DNA of 64,000 nt from Oscillospiraceae bacterium (GTDB lineage Bacteria; Bacillota_A; Clostridia; Oscillospirales; Oscillospiraceae): contig JAFQHF010000080.1 of the NCBI GenBank assembly GCA_017398105.1, positions 1-64,000 of the forward strand, given 5' to 3'. This document shows positions 42,002-51,032 of this stretch, one piece after another (positions within the stretch are counted from its first letter, which is position 1; each line of letters opens with the position of its first letter). Under the pieces are notes generated by a model. That model was not told the origin of the DNA. It worked only from the letters and a program-made list of their open reading frames with translations, and ran no database searches. The position numbers were made by a program, and so were the translations under genes.

Positions 42002-42203
42002 TCAGACTGTCAAAAAGCCTCGCAGAGTTTTCCGCGCAAGCGGAAAATAGAGTGAAAAACATTTTCTGCCGGGGCGTGTACCTGGCAGAAAATACTGCTC
42101 AGGCTGCAAGTGTGGAATTTTTGCGCCATAGGCGAAAAAATTATGTGCGCAGCAGACTGCAAAAACTGGCGGAAAAGCCCGAAGGGTTTTTTCGACAAGC
42201 TCG
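42002..42203. repeat. Terminator-bounded structured element, copy 2 (202 bp)
   Basis: Begins TCAGACTGTCAAAAAGCC and ends TTTTTTCGACAAGCTCG, imperfect inverted ends. Internal stems: TTTTCCGC/GCGGAAAA (42028-42047), TTTTCTGCC/GGCAGAAAA (42063-42092), and AATTTTTGCGCC/GGCGAAAAAATT (42116-42142). The first and last correspond in position to stems of copy 1 but with changed pairs. It is bounded directly by two near-identical hairpins. No ORF. It is probably a MITE-like repeat or structured RNA, family not recognised. Confidence 0.72.
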
Positions 42204-42229
42204 AACTGTGCCGGAAAACCGGCACAGTT
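42204..42229 (-). terminator. Terminator hairpin at the right edge of element copy 2
   Basis: AACTGTGCCGG and CCGGCACAGTT pair, with T-rich sequence on the plus side. It lies directly past the murC stop and differs from the left copy at one loop base. Confidence 0.65.
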
Positions 42230-42234
42230 TTTCT

Positions 42235-43596
42235 TTACTCACTAAGCAGTGCCTCACCGGCACGGAAAATATCGCCTGCGCCCATGGTGATTACCACATC
42301 GCCGGGGCGGACATTCTCCCGCAGGAAAGCGGTAACCTCCGGCAGGGTCTCGCAGAATACGGAGCCGGGCACCTGTTCGGCAACATGTGCCGAAGAAATA
42401 CCAATGGTATTGCGCTCACGGGCCGCATAAATCTCTGCCAGGACCACCACATCGGGCTTTTTCAGCTGCTCCACAAAATCGTCGAACAACGCATTGGTAC
42501 GGGTGTAGGTATGGGGCTGGAAAGCAAGCACCAGACGGCGGCCGGGCATGGAGTCCCGGACAGCCAGGATGGTTGCCGCCAGTTCATCGGGATGGTGAGC
42601 ATAGTCATCATACACATCTGCTCCATTGAACTGTCCCTTATATTCCATCCGGCGGCCTGCGCCATGGAAGGATTCCAAACCATGGGAGACAGCCTCACCG
42701 GGAATTCCCATCATCCAGGCAGCTGCCGCAGCTGCCAGACCGTTGAGGGCGTTGTGCTTGCCCAGAACACCCATATCCAGATGGCAATAGAATTCGCCGT
42801 CACAGATCACATCGAAATGCCGCCAGTCCGGGCACATATTTGCCGCGTGGATCCGGTTTTGGCTGCCCAGACCGAAGGAAACATAATCAATTCCCTGCAT
42901 GGCCTGAACGGTGTGTTCATCATCGCCGTTGGCAACCACACCAAAGGTAGCCAACTCGGCAAATTTATGGAAGGACTTCTGAATATCCGCCAGATCCTTG
43001 AAATAATCCAGGTGATCTGCTTCCACATTCAGCACCACAGCCAGCGTGGGGAAGAAGTTCAGGAAGGAATCGCAGTATTCGCAGCTTTCCAGCAGAATGG
43101 TGTCGCCATGACCAACACGGTGGCTGGCATGCAGCAGCGGCAGATAGCCGCCGATCATGACGGTGGGGTCCAGATTTGCCTCCATCAGAATGTGGGTCAT
43201 CATGGAGGTGGTGGTAGTCTTGCCGTGGGTGCCGGAAATGCAGACAGCATTTTTATAGGACTTCATGATCTCACCCCAGGCCTGAGCACGCTCAAACACA
43301 GGAATACCGGCTGCCCGGGCAGCTGCAATTTCCGGATTGTCATTGTGGGCAGCAGCCGTGCGGATAATGCACTCAGCCCCTTCAATATTTTCCGCATGGT
43401 GGCCGATGGCAACCGGGATGCCCTGGCATTCCAGCTCTTCGGTACCGGCAGATGCACTCATATCGGAACCCGTGACAGTCATACCCATGCCTTTGAGCAC
43501 CAGGCCCAGAGGCCGCATGGAAACACCGCCGATGCCGACCAGATGCACATGGCGGCCGGGTGTCAGAAATTTGGCAATTTTCTTATTCTTAAACAT
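42235..43596 (-). CDS. murC: UDP-N-acetylmuramate--L-alanine ligase MurC
   Basis: A 453-residue cytoplasmic Mur ligase that adds L-Ala to UDP-MurNAc. It has the N-terminal nucleotide motif HLVGIGGVSMRPLGLVL near residue 17, the P-loop GTHGKTTTTSMMTHI near 112, EADHLDYFKDL near 197 and YDDYAHHPDELAATI near 340. All are standard. The start at 43596 follows GGGGGA; the longer ATG at 43644 overlaps the promoter. It is monocistronic and ends next to the element at 42002. Confidence 0.96.
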   Translation of the reverse strand: MFKNKKIAKFLTPGRHVHLVGIGGVSMRPLGLVLKGMGMTVTGSDMSASAGTEELECQGIPVAIGHHAENIEGAECIIRTAAAHNDNPEIAAARAAGIPVFERAQAWGEIMKSYKNAVCISGTHGKTTTTSMMTHILMEANLDPTVMIGGYLPLLHASHRVGHGDTILLESCEYCDSFLNFFPTLAVVLNVEADHLDYFKDLADIQKSFHKFAELATFGVVANGDDEHTVQAMQGIDYVSFGLGSQNRIHAANMCPDWRHFDVICDGEFYCHLDMGVLGKHNALNGLAAAAAAWMMGIPGEAVSHGLESFHGAGRRMEYKGQFNGADVYDDYAHHPDELAATILAVRDSMPGRRLVLAFQPHTYTRTNALFDDFVEQLKKPDVVVLAEIYAARERNTIGISSAHVAEQVPGSVFCETLPEVTAFLRENVRPGDVVITMGAGDIFRAGEALLSE

Positions 43597-43642
43597 AAAT
43601 GACAAATCCCCCGCTAGGATAATTGTTTGCATAACCTGAGAC

Positions 43643-43671
43643 ATTATACAACATTCCGGAAGGATTTACAA
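43643..43671 (-). promoter_or_regulatory. murC promoter
   Basis: On the minus strand TTGTAA (43666-43671) and TATAAT (43643-43648) with a 17-bp spacer, about 45 bp before the start codon at 43596. Confidence 0.65.
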
Positions 43672-43740
43672 CAACAAAAAATGTCAAAGGGTATCTTTTT
43701 CGTTCCTATTTGATATTTTTCCGCACGGAATCGGTACAAA

Positions 43741-43780
43741 CAAAACAAAAGGACAGATTTCATACGAAACCTGTCCCTTT
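43741..43780 (-). terminator. Terminator of the lysine-type ABC transporter operon
   Basis: AAAGGACAG and CTGTCCCTTT arms (with AAATTTC-like inner pairs) form a hairpin just past the ATPase gene, followed on the minus strand by TTTTGTTTTG. Confidence 0.8.
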
Positions 43781-43790
43781 TGAGAAACTG

Positions 43791-44531
<741 letters not shown>

Positions 44532-44532
44532 A

Positions 44533-45447
44533 TCAGCGGTCTCCTTTCGGTCTTCCGAACTTCAGTTCCTGGCGCTTGCGTTCCCGCTTTTCCTCAGCCA
44601 GCTGCTTATGAGGATCAAATTCCTTGTTCCGCTCGTCAAAGGGCGTCTTCCGGCTGGGGTGGCTGTAGGTGCCGGCGCTCATTGCCAGGGAATCCTCACT
44701 GACCAGCTCGTAATTGTCATCGCCGTCCAGCCACTTCTCCAGCCATCTCAGTCCGAAGGAAGCCAGCAGGGTCAGCGTCAGATAGCCCACCATTTCAATC
44801 ACGGCAGAGGGGAAGTACAGCAGATTGACGCCCACGATGTTTCTGTGGGTGGCAAAGAACTCCACAAAGCCGATGACGAACATGACGGAAGTATCCTTAA
44901 TGTTAATGATAAAGTTGTTGCCGATCTGGGGAATGATATTGCGCAGCGCCTGAGGCATGATCACGTTCACCATGGTCTGCACATGGGTCATGCCAATGGC
45001 CTTCGCGCCTTCGGTCTGACCGGGATCAATGGAAATAATACCGCCGCGGACGGATTCCGCCATATAGGCACCGGTATTGATGGAAACGACCAGCAGCGCA
45101 GCTGCCCAGATGCCGCCCATGCCCTTAAAGGCAACCGCGCCGTCAGTGAAGTAAGGCAGGCCATAGAAGATGAACACGGCCTGCAGCACCATGGGCGTTC
45201 CGCGGAAAACTTCCACATAAACACGGATCAGTACCCGCAGCAGCTTCAGGAAGAAGCGTTTGACGGGGTGATCATTCTTGGTATAGGGGATGGTGTTGAG
45301 AACACCGCAGATCAGGCCAATCAGGCAGCCCGCCAGAGTTGCAGCCACCGCCAGGATCAGGGTATTCTGAATACCGGTAACATAAGCGCCGGAATAATTC
45401 GCCCAGAGCTTACCGATATCTGTTACAAGCTTTGCAAGCTTATCCAT
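44533..45447 (-). CDS. Amino acid ABC transporter permease with hydrophilic C-terminal tail
   Basis: A 304-residue membrane protein of the HisM/GlnP class. It has about five helices and the ABC contact loop ([20 protein letters not shown], near residue 152), preceded by [20 protein letters not shown]. The last ~75 residues (after [17 protein letters not shown]) are hydrophilic and charged, ending [16 protein letters not shown]. This tail is longer than usual in the family and should lie in the cytoplasm near the ATPase; a role in regulation is possible. The start at 45447 follows GGAAGGA. A stable hairpin separates it from the binding-protein gene. Confidence 0.92.
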   Translation of the reverse strand: MDKLAKLVTDIGKLWANYSGAYVTGIQNTLILAVAATLAGCLIGLICGVLNTIPYTKNDHPVKRFFLKLLRVLIRVYVEVFRGTPMVLQAVFIFYGLPYFTDGAVAFKGMGGIWAAALLVVSINTGAYMAESVRGGIISIDPGQTEGAKAIGMTHVQTMVNVIMPQALRNIIPQIGNNFIINIKDTSVMFVIGFVEFFATHRNIVGVNLLYFPSAVIEMVGYLTLTLLASFGLRWLEKWLDGDDNYELVSEDSLAMSAGTYSHPSRKTPFDERNKEFDPHKQLAEEKRERKRQELKFGRPKGDR

Positions 45448-45482
45448 GCTCAAGTTCCTTCCGATTCATTATAGTATGCAGT

Positions 45483-45516
45483 CTGACCGGGCTGCCAATT
45501 CCGGCAGTCCGGTCAG
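45483..45516 (-). other. Intercistronic hairpin between binding protein and permease genes
   Basis: CTGACCGGGCTGCC and GGCAGTCCGGTCAG form a long stem with one mismatch. On the minus strand no T run follows, so it is probably an mRNA processing or stabilising element that raises the level of the binding protein relative to the permease. Confidence 0.55.
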
Positions 45517-45538
45517 GTTTTTATTCTGAATTCGCTCT

Positions 45539-46441
45539 TTAGATTTCAGGCTGAACAGAGATGGCCTCGTTCATGATGTTGTTGAAGTCGTCAACGTTCA
45601 TCTCATTCAGGACAGCGTTCATGGCATCCAGCAGGAAGGTGTTGCCCTTGACCACGGAGATACCGATGTTGATCTCACCCTCGTCAACCTCGAAGTTATC
45701 CTCGGAACCGGTGAAGTCCAGGATCACCAGGTTGTCATAGGTTGCGCAGGCACCCATAGCGGTGGGCATATCGGTGCAGATATAGTCAACAGTGCCGGAG
45801 GTAACAGCCATGATCATGGCAGGAGCAGTCTCGGAAGCGGGCATCAGGTCAGCGCCCTCGATCTGAGGCAGGCAGGAATCGTACCAGATGGTACCGGTCT
45901 GTGCGGTGCAGGCACCGGACAGCTGGGAGATACCGGTGGCAGAAGCCAGGGCGTTGTCAGCCTGGGTGACGCAGACGATGGAGGCGTAGAAATAGGGGCC
46001 GGCCATGTCAACTTCCTGCATACGGGTTTCGGTCATGGACTGACCGGCGATAACGGCATCCAGCTGACCAGCATTCAGAGCGGGCACCAGGCCGTCCCAG
46101 CCGATGGCCATAACTTCCAGCTCCCAGCCGTTGGCTTCGCAGATCTTCTTTGCGATCATAACGTCATAGCCATTGGCATAAGCGCCGGGGTTGTTGGCAA
46201 TGGGAACAGCACCGTTGCTGTCGTCCATCTGGGTCCAGTTGTAGGGAGCGTAAGCGCACTCCATGCCGACGGTCAGAACGCCGTCTTCCACGCCGGTGAT
46301 CACAGCAGCAGCCTCAGTCTGAGCAGGTGCAGCTTCGGTCTCAGCAGGAGCAGCTTCGTTTGCGGAACCGCCGCAGGCGGTCAGGCTCAGCAGCATGGTC
46401 AGAGCCAGCAGCAGGCTCAGCAGTCTTGTGTTTCTTCTCAT
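45539..46441 (-). CDS. Amino acid ABC transporter substrate-binding lipoprotein (probably lysine)
   Basis: A 300-residue exported lipoprotein. The signal peptide is RLLSLLLALTMLLSLTAC with the lipobox Cys near residue 23; then an Ala/Glu-rich linker and the SBP_bac_3 fold (VGMECAYAPYNWTQMD near 60, YDVMIAKKICEANGWELEVM). The start is ATG at 46441, about 10 nt after AAGGA; the ATG at 46450 is too near it. A lysine-type riboswitch with terminator lies in its leader, so lysine is the likely ligand (inference). It is first in the operon and followed by permease and ATPase genes. Confidence 0.9.
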   Translation of the reverse strand: MRRNTRLLSLLLALTMLLSLTACGGSANEAAPAETEAAPAQTEAAAVITGVEDGVLTVGMECAYAPYNWTQMDDSNGAVPIANNPGAYANGYDVMIAKKICEANGWELEVMAIGWDGLVPALNAGQLDAVIAGQSMTETRMQEVDMAGPYFYASIVCVTQADNALASATGISQLSGACTAQTGTIWYDSCLPQIEGADLMPASETAPAMIMAVTSGTVDYICTDMPTAMGACATYDNLVILDFTGSEDNFEVDEGEINIGISVVKGNTFLLDAMNAVLNEMNVDDFNNIMNEAISVQPEI

Positions 46442-46471
46442 TTTTCTCATTTCCTTTCTGGTTTTATAAAC

Positions 46472-46510
46472 AAAAAACCGCGAATCCCGGAGAAACTCCA
46501 ACATTCACGG
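46472..46510 (-). terminator. Rho-independent attenuator of the lysine riboswitch
   Basis: On the minus strand CCGTGAAT...GTTGGAG pairs with CTCCGGG...ATTCGCGG (G-U pairs allowed), followed by TTTTTTG, 31 bp before the start codon. It is the expression platform: lysine bound to the aptamer should favour this terminator. Confidence 0.82.
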
Positions 46511-46541
46511 CAAAGGGCAAATAAGATCCAAAGCAAAGAAT

Positions 46542-46700
46542 GATAGCACTCCACGAAATGTGACAGTCCGCAGGATATTTTCCATACGTCCCAGAACAGA
46601 AAACCCGGGCAGTTTTCTGAACTTCGGCAGGGTACCCTTTCTCTTTGCCGGAAACCCGTCCTTGGATGGCAAAGATATTCATGCACACCGCGCCTCTATC
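46542..46700 (-). ncRNA. Lysine riboswitch (L box)
   Basis: On the minus strand the element opens GATAGAGGCGCGG (46700), has AAAGGGTACCCTGCCGAAG in the middle, and closes with GGACTGTCAC...GTGGAGTGCTATC (46542). The opening GATAGAGG and closing GCTATC pair in P1, and the core words AGAGGCGCG, GCCGAAG and GGACTGTCAC match the L-box consensus. It has a promoter upstream and a terminator downstream, so the whole switch is complete. It controls an amino-acid importer, a known L-box target class besides lysC and lysP/lysW. Confidence 0.88.
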
Positions 46701-46726
46701 GATCCACAGTTTTAAGTTATGCGGAA

Positions 46727-46755
46727 AGTATATCACCGCGCTAAAGTGCTGTCAA
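46727..46755 (-). promoter_or_regulatory. Promoter of the lysine-transporter operon
   Basis: On the minus strand a perfect TTGACA (46750-46755) and TATACT (46727-46732) are 17 bp apart, about 20 bp before the riboswitch. Confidence 0.85.
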
Positions 46756-46808
46756 TACTTTTTTATTGGGAATTCATATTCCTTTCACATTTTAGGCACA
46801 TTTACAAA

Positions 46809-46836
46809 ATAGCCTGCCCAAAATCGGGCAGGCTAT
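46809..46836 (-). terminator. Terminator of the carboxylesterase gene
   Basis: ATAGCCTGCCC and GGGCAGGCTAT form a perfect 11-bp stem 5 bp past the stop, with an ATTTTGT tail on the minus strand. Confidence 0.78.
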
Positions 46837-46841
46837 GGTAA

Positions 46842-48197
46842 TTATTCCCCTACTGCCTTATTGGTCAGCATGGTCTTTGTCAGCTTCAGCATATCCGCTT
46901 TTCCCATGCGGATGTCTCCCTCGCCCAGGCGCAGGACCTTGTCCTGACCCCTGTTCATGGGCAGCCAGGCCGTTAAACCGGCACCGTTGGGGTCACCGAA
47001 TTTGCAGAAGTTTGTCAGATAATCCGTCATCCGGCAGCTCAGTTCCTGGTCTTTCTTCGTCATAGGCCGCCAGCAGTTGTCCAGTGTGCCGAACCAGTAC
47101 CACAGATCGCTGGAATGCCAGGCACCATTGTCATCGCCGGGCAGCCGGCGGTCAAAGAACCAGGCATAGCTGTTTTTCTCCTGGGCTGCACACCAGGACT
47201 TTGCCATCTGGTAGATCACGGGAGGCATCACATCCTCACTGGTGGAGCCCGCCATATAGGGGATCTTCCGGTGCTGGCCTGCCTTCAGGATCTCCGTACC
47301 GGTGCCAACCACCAGACGGCCGTCCAGACAGGGAGAACAATTACCGCCCTTAACGGTCTTTTTCAGATTCTGCCAGGTAGAGAACAGCGTCTGCACCGGA
47401 AGGGCACGGAACTGTTCCAGCGTTTTGCAGCCGGTTGCATCCATCACAGCATGCCAGAAATCATAGCTTTTCTCCGGCTGTGTCGCAGGCATCAGTTTGC
47501 TGACACCGCCGCCGCTGGACATGACTGCCTTTTGGAACAGACCGGCAGACAGGGGGCTGAGGCAGTGCTGCTGCACGCTCATGGCACCGGCGCTCTGCCC
47601 CATAATGGTGATGTTCTCCGGATCGCCGCCAAAGGAAGCAATGTTATCCCGCACCCAGGTAATGGCAGCCAGCTGGTCGTACAGACCATAATTGCCGGTG
47701 GCTCCGGCCTCCTGCTTCAGCTCCGGCAGGCAGGCAAAGCCCAGCGGCCCCAAACGGTAATTCAGGGTGACACCGACCACACCCTTAGCAGGCCAGACAG
47801 GGCCGTCAAAATGCTTCTCATGGCCGCATCCTCCGGTAAAGCCGCCGCCGTGGATATAGACCAGAACAGGCAGCTTCTCCCCTTCCCCCACCGTATCCGG
47901 AGCAAATACATTCAGGAACAGGCAGTCCTCGCTGTAGGTGTATGTCTCACCCCTGCGGAACTCATTGAAATAGAATGCTTTTTCCGTTACCTCTTCCTCA
48001 TTGTAAAAGGCACGGGGCTGGTAGGAACAGTTTCCATACTGTGTCGCATCATAGACGCCGTCCCAGGACGTTACCAAAACAGGGTATTCCCACCGTCCGG
48101 CCGTGGCATAGCGAATACCCTTATAGGCAGCCGTTCCGGGAACCCGGCCCGGACAGCCCTGCAGTTCACCGCAGGGCGTTTTTACGATATAATCCAT
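46842..48197 (-). CDS. Type-B carboxylesterase
   Basis: A 451-residue alpha/beta hydrolase of the carboxylesterase/para-nitrobenzyl esterase family. It shows EDCLFLNVFAP near residue 90, the oxyanion motif YIHGGGFTGG near 115, and the nucleophile elbow GQSAGAMSV near 200. There is no signal peptide, so it acts in the cytoplasm. The C-terminal part is somewhat short and divergent, but the catalytic Ser is intact. AAAGGAG precedes the start. It lies downstream of a GPH transporter on the same strand with a terminator between; de-esterification of imported sugar conjugates is possible but not shown. Confidence 0.9.
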   Translation of the reverse strand: MDYIVKTPCGELQGCPGRVPGTAAYKGIRYATAGRWEYPVLVTSWDGVYDATQYGNCSYQPRAFYNEEEVTEKAFYFNEFRRGETYTYSEDCLFLNVFAPDTVGEGEKLPVLVYIHGGGFTGGCGHEKHFDGPVWPAKGVVGVTLNYRLGPLGFACLPELKQEAGATGNYGLYDQLAAITWVRDNIASFGGDPENITIMGQSAGAMSVQQHCLSPLSAGLFQKAVMSSGGGVSKLMPATQPEKSYDFWHAVMDATGCKTLEQFRALPVQTLFSTWQNLKKTVKGGNCSPCLDGRLVVGTGTEILKAGQHRKIPYMAGSTSEDVMPPVIYQMAKSWCAAQEKNSYAWFFDRRLPGDDNGAWHSSDLWYWFGTLDNCWRPMTKKDQELSCRMTDYLTNFCKFGDPNGAGLTAWLPMNRGQDKVLRLGEGDIRMGKADMLKLTKTMLTNKAVGE

Positions 48198-48342
48198 GCG
48201 TTATCTCCTTTCATAGGAATTCTTGGTAAAATGGCAGCAGTTTGCTTTCACGACCCGATAAAGCAGCTTTCCGTCTGCCTATAGGATGATGATACCATCA
48301 AAGAATCATACAGGCAATCCAATTTGGAAATATTTCAAAAAA

Positions 48343-48370
48343 GAACGGTACAGCCGAAGCTGTACCGTTC
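48343..48370 (-). terminator. Terminator of the second GPH transporter gene
   Basis: GAACGGTACAGC and GCTGTACCGTTC form a 12-bp stem with a CGAA/TTCG loop; TTTTTTG follows on the minus strand. Confidence 0.88.
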
Positions 48371-48390
48371 CAAATGTACGGAAAGAGAAA

Positions 48391-49827
48391 TTACTTGCCC
48401 AGCTTAGCAGCCTTCCACTCAGCCATCTTAGCGCGAACATCCTTGTTGATGTTCCAGATGAAGGTGAAGCAGCTCCAGGAGCCCAGAGCAGCGATCAGGG
48501 GGAAGCCCAGAACCATCAGCTTGATGCCCATGATGGTGCCGGGAGCCTGATCCAGACCTGCGTTTGCAGCAGCGGCGTCATAGCCGATGGCAGCAATGAT
48601 CAGGACGGAAGCGGAGTTGGCGATGGTGGAGCCAATACGGCGGGACAGAGAGAAGAAGCCGTAGATGGTACCCTCGTTACGCTTGCCGGTGAGGTACTCG
48701 TTGTAGTCGATGGACTCAGCGACCAGGCCCCACTGCATCTGGACGGACATCTGAACCAGAGCGCCGGCGCAGGAGTTCCAGATAACGAACAGAACAGCGT
48801 TCAGCTCAGCGGACATCAGAGCGTAAGCCAGCAGGCCAACATAAGCAATGACACCAGCCAGCAGGCAGGTACGGATGATCAGAACCAGGTCCCACTTCTT
48901 GGTCAGGATGGGAGCAGCCAGCAGGATGACAACCATGGTGACAGTGGACAGGGTGGAGCCCAGGGACTGGATGGAGATGTTCTTCAGAACGTCAGCGTAC
49001 ATGTAGGTGGTAGCGCCCTGTGCCAGAGCCTGAACACCGCAGATGCAGATGGAGTGCAGAACCAGAGCCAGGAAGGCGCGGTTCTTGGTGATGATGTTCC
49101 AGATGTCGGTGATCTTGAACTTCTCGGCATCCTTCTCTTCCTGAGTCTTCTCAACAACAGCACCGGCAACGGACTTGTTGCGCTCCTCAGTCAGAGCGTA
49201 GTGCAGGAAGACCAGAATAGCCATGGGGATAGCCATGATCACAGCGGTCTTGGCGAAGCCGTCGTTGCCCATACCGAACTTGCCCAGCAGCAGGGGGATC
49301 AGAGCGCCGCCGATGAAGCCGCCCAGGGTGGAACCGAAGCCACGAGCGGAAGCCAGGGTAGCACGCTCCTGATCGTTCATAGCCATGTTACCGATCAGGG
49401 AGCCCATGCCGATGTTCATCATGGTGTAGCCAGCCTCGAAGACGATCTTCAGCACGAATGCTGCAGCGATCATTGCGACGCCGCCGCCCAGCATGGGGGG
49501 AACCACGAAGAAGCTGATCAGACCAACAACCAGGATGGGAATAGAAGCCAGAATCCAGGGACGGAACTTGTCTGCGCCGGGCTTAGCCTTTGCAAAGAAG
49601 ATGTCCATGATGGTGCCCATCAGGGGATCGTTCACTGCGTCCCAGATGTTCCAGATCAGCAGCATGGTTGCCAGGATACCAGCGTTGACCTGCAGGTTGA
49701 CCTGCAGGAAGCGGGTCATGAAGCCGGAGACCATGTACAGACCAACGACACCGCCTGCGTCGCCGCAGCCGTAGCCGAAAATGTGTACAGGAGTCAGCTT
49801 TGCAGAGGGCTTTTTGATTTTTGCCAT
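48391..49827 (-). CDS. GPH-family sugar:cation symporter (second)
   Basis: A 478-residue membrane protein with about twelve helices. It carries GPH features: FGYGCGDAGGVVGLYMVSGF in helix 1 and IWNIWDAVNDPLMGTIMD with the conserved D-x-x-N-D-P, and a later SIDYNEYLTGKRNEGTIYG. It differs from the symporter at 22578 throughout, so they are distant paralogues with separate substrates. AAGGAG precedes the start. It is divergent from an AraC-family gene, the likely regulator. Codon use suggests high expression. The substrate cannot be told from sequence; no glycosidase is adjacent, only the esterase. Confidence 0.88.
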   Translation of the reverse strand: MAKIKKPSAKLTPVHIFGYGCGDAGGVVGLYMVSGFMTRFLQVNLQVNAGILATMLLIWNIWDAVNDPLMGTIMDIFFAKAKPGADKFRPWILASIPILVVGLISFFVVPPMLGGGVAMIAAAFVLKIVFEAGYTMMNIGMGSLIGNMAMNDQERATLASARGFGSTLGGFIGGALIPLLLGKFGMGNDGFAKTAVIMAIPMAILVFLHYALTEERNKSVAGAVVEKTQEEKDAEKFKITDIWNIITKNRAFLALVLHSICICGVQALAQGATTYMYADVLKNISIQSLGSTLSTVTMVVILLAAPILTKKWDLVLIIRTCLLAGVIAYVGLLAYALMSAELNAVLFVIWNSCAGALVQMSVQMQWGLVAESIDYNEYLTGKRNEGTIYGFFSLSRRIGSTIANSASVLIIAAIGYDAAAANAGLDQAPGTIMGIKLMVLGFPLIAALGSWSCFTFIWNINKDVRAKMAEWKAAKLGK

Positions 49828-49906
49828 TGTAAGTTTCTCCTTCTCAAAATAAACTTGTCCGGGCGTTTTGCCCGAATTGTCTTAAATATATTATCAAATT
49901 ATGAAC

Positions 49907-49920
49907 GCAATTATAATTGC
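49907..49920. promoter_or_regulatory. Palindrome in the AraC/GPH divergent region
   Basis: GCAATTATAATTGC is a perfect 14-bp palindrome between the divergent genes. It may be a binding site for the AraC-type regulator or a promoter element; AraC proteins usually prefer direct repeats, so this is uncertain. Confidence 0.35.
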
Positions 49921-49937
49921 AATTATCGCACACAATA

Positions 49938-49966
49938 TTGCATTTCCAGCATTGTTGTGCTATAAT
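49938..49966 (+). promoter_or_regulatory. Promoter of the AraC-family gene
   Basis: TTGCAT (49938-49943) and TATAAT (49961-49966) are 17 bp apart, with TGC just before the -10 (extended form). Confidence 0.7.
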
Positions 49967-50001
49967 ATTACCAATTTAAACAATAGGAGGAGGAATTTTT
50001 T

Positions 50002-50949
50002 GTGAAATTGTCCGAGCTGAAAAAATTTGCAGAAAATTATTCCGACAACTCCCCTTCCAGCCAGCCATCCACACTGATGCAGGCAAAAGCGATGGGCCTG
50101 ACTTTCGGTAATTTCTATCAGGAGCTGGAAATGGACTCCCCTTATGTGGATACTCATCAGGATGTCAGCTATTCCAATACCGCCCTGCAGTTCCACAGCC
50201 ACATGTTCTATGAATTGATCTGCTGCCGCAATACCTGCGGTGCGGAGTATCTGGTCGGTACGGAACGCTACAAGCTGCAGAAGGGCGACATCATTCTGGT
50301 GCCGCCGGATATCAGCCACCGTCCCCTGCTGCCGGAGCACGTCGTGCAGCCATATATCCGGGACGTGCTTTGGATCAGTGTGGATTTTATTCAGTCCCTG
50401 CTGGACAGCACCGCCGATCTTTCTGCCGAAGAATTTTCCCAGCCGGTACTTTACCGAACCGCCGGCACCCGATGGGAGTATATCTGCGGTCTTTTCCAGG
50501 CTGGTGTCCGGGAATCCGAGCAGCGCAAACTCGGCTGGGACTCCATCGTAATCGGAAATACACTTACCATTCTGATGCACCTGCGCCGGGCCAGCCGGGA
50601 TATCCACGCCAAGCCTCTTGAGGCGGAAAAGCCGGAGCTTCTGGATCAGGTTCTCGGCTACGTGGAGCAGCATCTGGCCGAACGGATCACCCTTGCGGAC
50701 ATTGCCCATCACTTTTTCGTCAGTGAAAGCACCATCACCCAGACGTTCCGTAAAAAAATGGGTGTCAGTTTCTACCGCTGCGTCACCCAGCGGAGGCTGA
50801 TCGCAGCAAAGACGCTGATCGAACGGGGCATTCTCCTGGACAGTGTGGCCGAGCAGGTAGGCTTTACAGACTATTCCTCCTTCTTCCGGGCCTTCAAACA
50901 GGAATACGGCATTTCTCCCCGGCAATACCGAAAAATACAGAATCCCTGA
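50002..50949 (+). CDS. AraC-family transcriptional regulator
   Basis: A 315-residue regulator. Residues about 55-145 are a cupin-like sugar-sensing domain (LQFHSHMFYELICC, LQKGDIILVPPDISH). The last 100 residues hold two AraC helix-turn-helix motifs (ERITLADIAHHFFVSESTIT and VAEQVGFTDYSSFFRAFKQE) with the YGISPRQYR end. The start codon is GTG at 50002, downstream of AGGAGGAGG. It is divergent from the second GPH symporter, which it probably activates in the presence of the carried sugar. Confidence 0.9.
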   Translation: MKLSELKKFAENYSDNSPSSQPSTLMQAKAMGLTFGNFYQELEMDSPYVDTHQDVSYSNTALQFHSHMFYELICCRNTCGAEYLVGTERYKLQKGDIILVPPDISHRPLLPEHVVQPYIRDVLWISVDFIQSLLDSTADLSAEEFSQPVLYRTAGTRWEYICGLFQAGVRESEQRKLGWDSIVIGNTLTILMHLRRASRDIHAKPLEAEKPELLDQVLGYVEQHLAERITLADIAHHFFVSESTITQTFRKKMGVSFYRCVTQRRLIAAKTLIERGILLDSVAEQVGFTDYSSFFRAFKQEYGISPRQYRKIQNP

Positions 50950-50960
50950 CCAACATATAA

Positions 50961-51000
50961 CCCGGCAGCATCACATCAGATGCTGCCGGGTCTTGTTTTC
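50961..51000 (+). terminator. Terminator of the AraC-family gene
   Basis: CCCGGCAGCATC and GATGCTGCCGGG stem followed by TCTTGTTTT. Confidence 0.85.
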
Positions 51001-51003
51001 CGG

Positions 51004-51032
51004 GTACCGCCCCGCCGGGGCGGTACTTTTTT
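51004..51032 (+). terminator. Second (tandem) terminator before the giant surface protein gene
   Basis: GTACCGCCCC and GGGGCGGTAC around a GCC loop, followed by TTTTTT. It directly follows the previous terminator; on the minus strand it is the hairpin after the giant gene's stop. Confidence 0.8.

Larger units (their letters stand above)
46442..46841. other. Leader region: promoter, lysine riboswitch, attenuator; esterase terminator
   Basis: The 400-bp gap between the binding-protein gene and the esterase gene is fully used: promoter (46727-46755), lysine-type aptamer (46542-46700), terminator (46472-46510) and, on the far side, the esterase terminator (46809-46836). Confidence 0.8.

Noticed and set aside
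37338..42120. CRISPR-like repeats because of two identical 23-bp cores
   Set aside because: Only two copies, 4.8 kb apart, with no regular spacing and no cas genes.
46542..46700. T-box leader considered for the transporter leader
   Set aside because: The T-box core (the UGG-ACC-type acceptor bulge) was not found, whereas the L-box words GCCGAAG, AGAGGCGCG and GGACTGTCAC occur in the right order.
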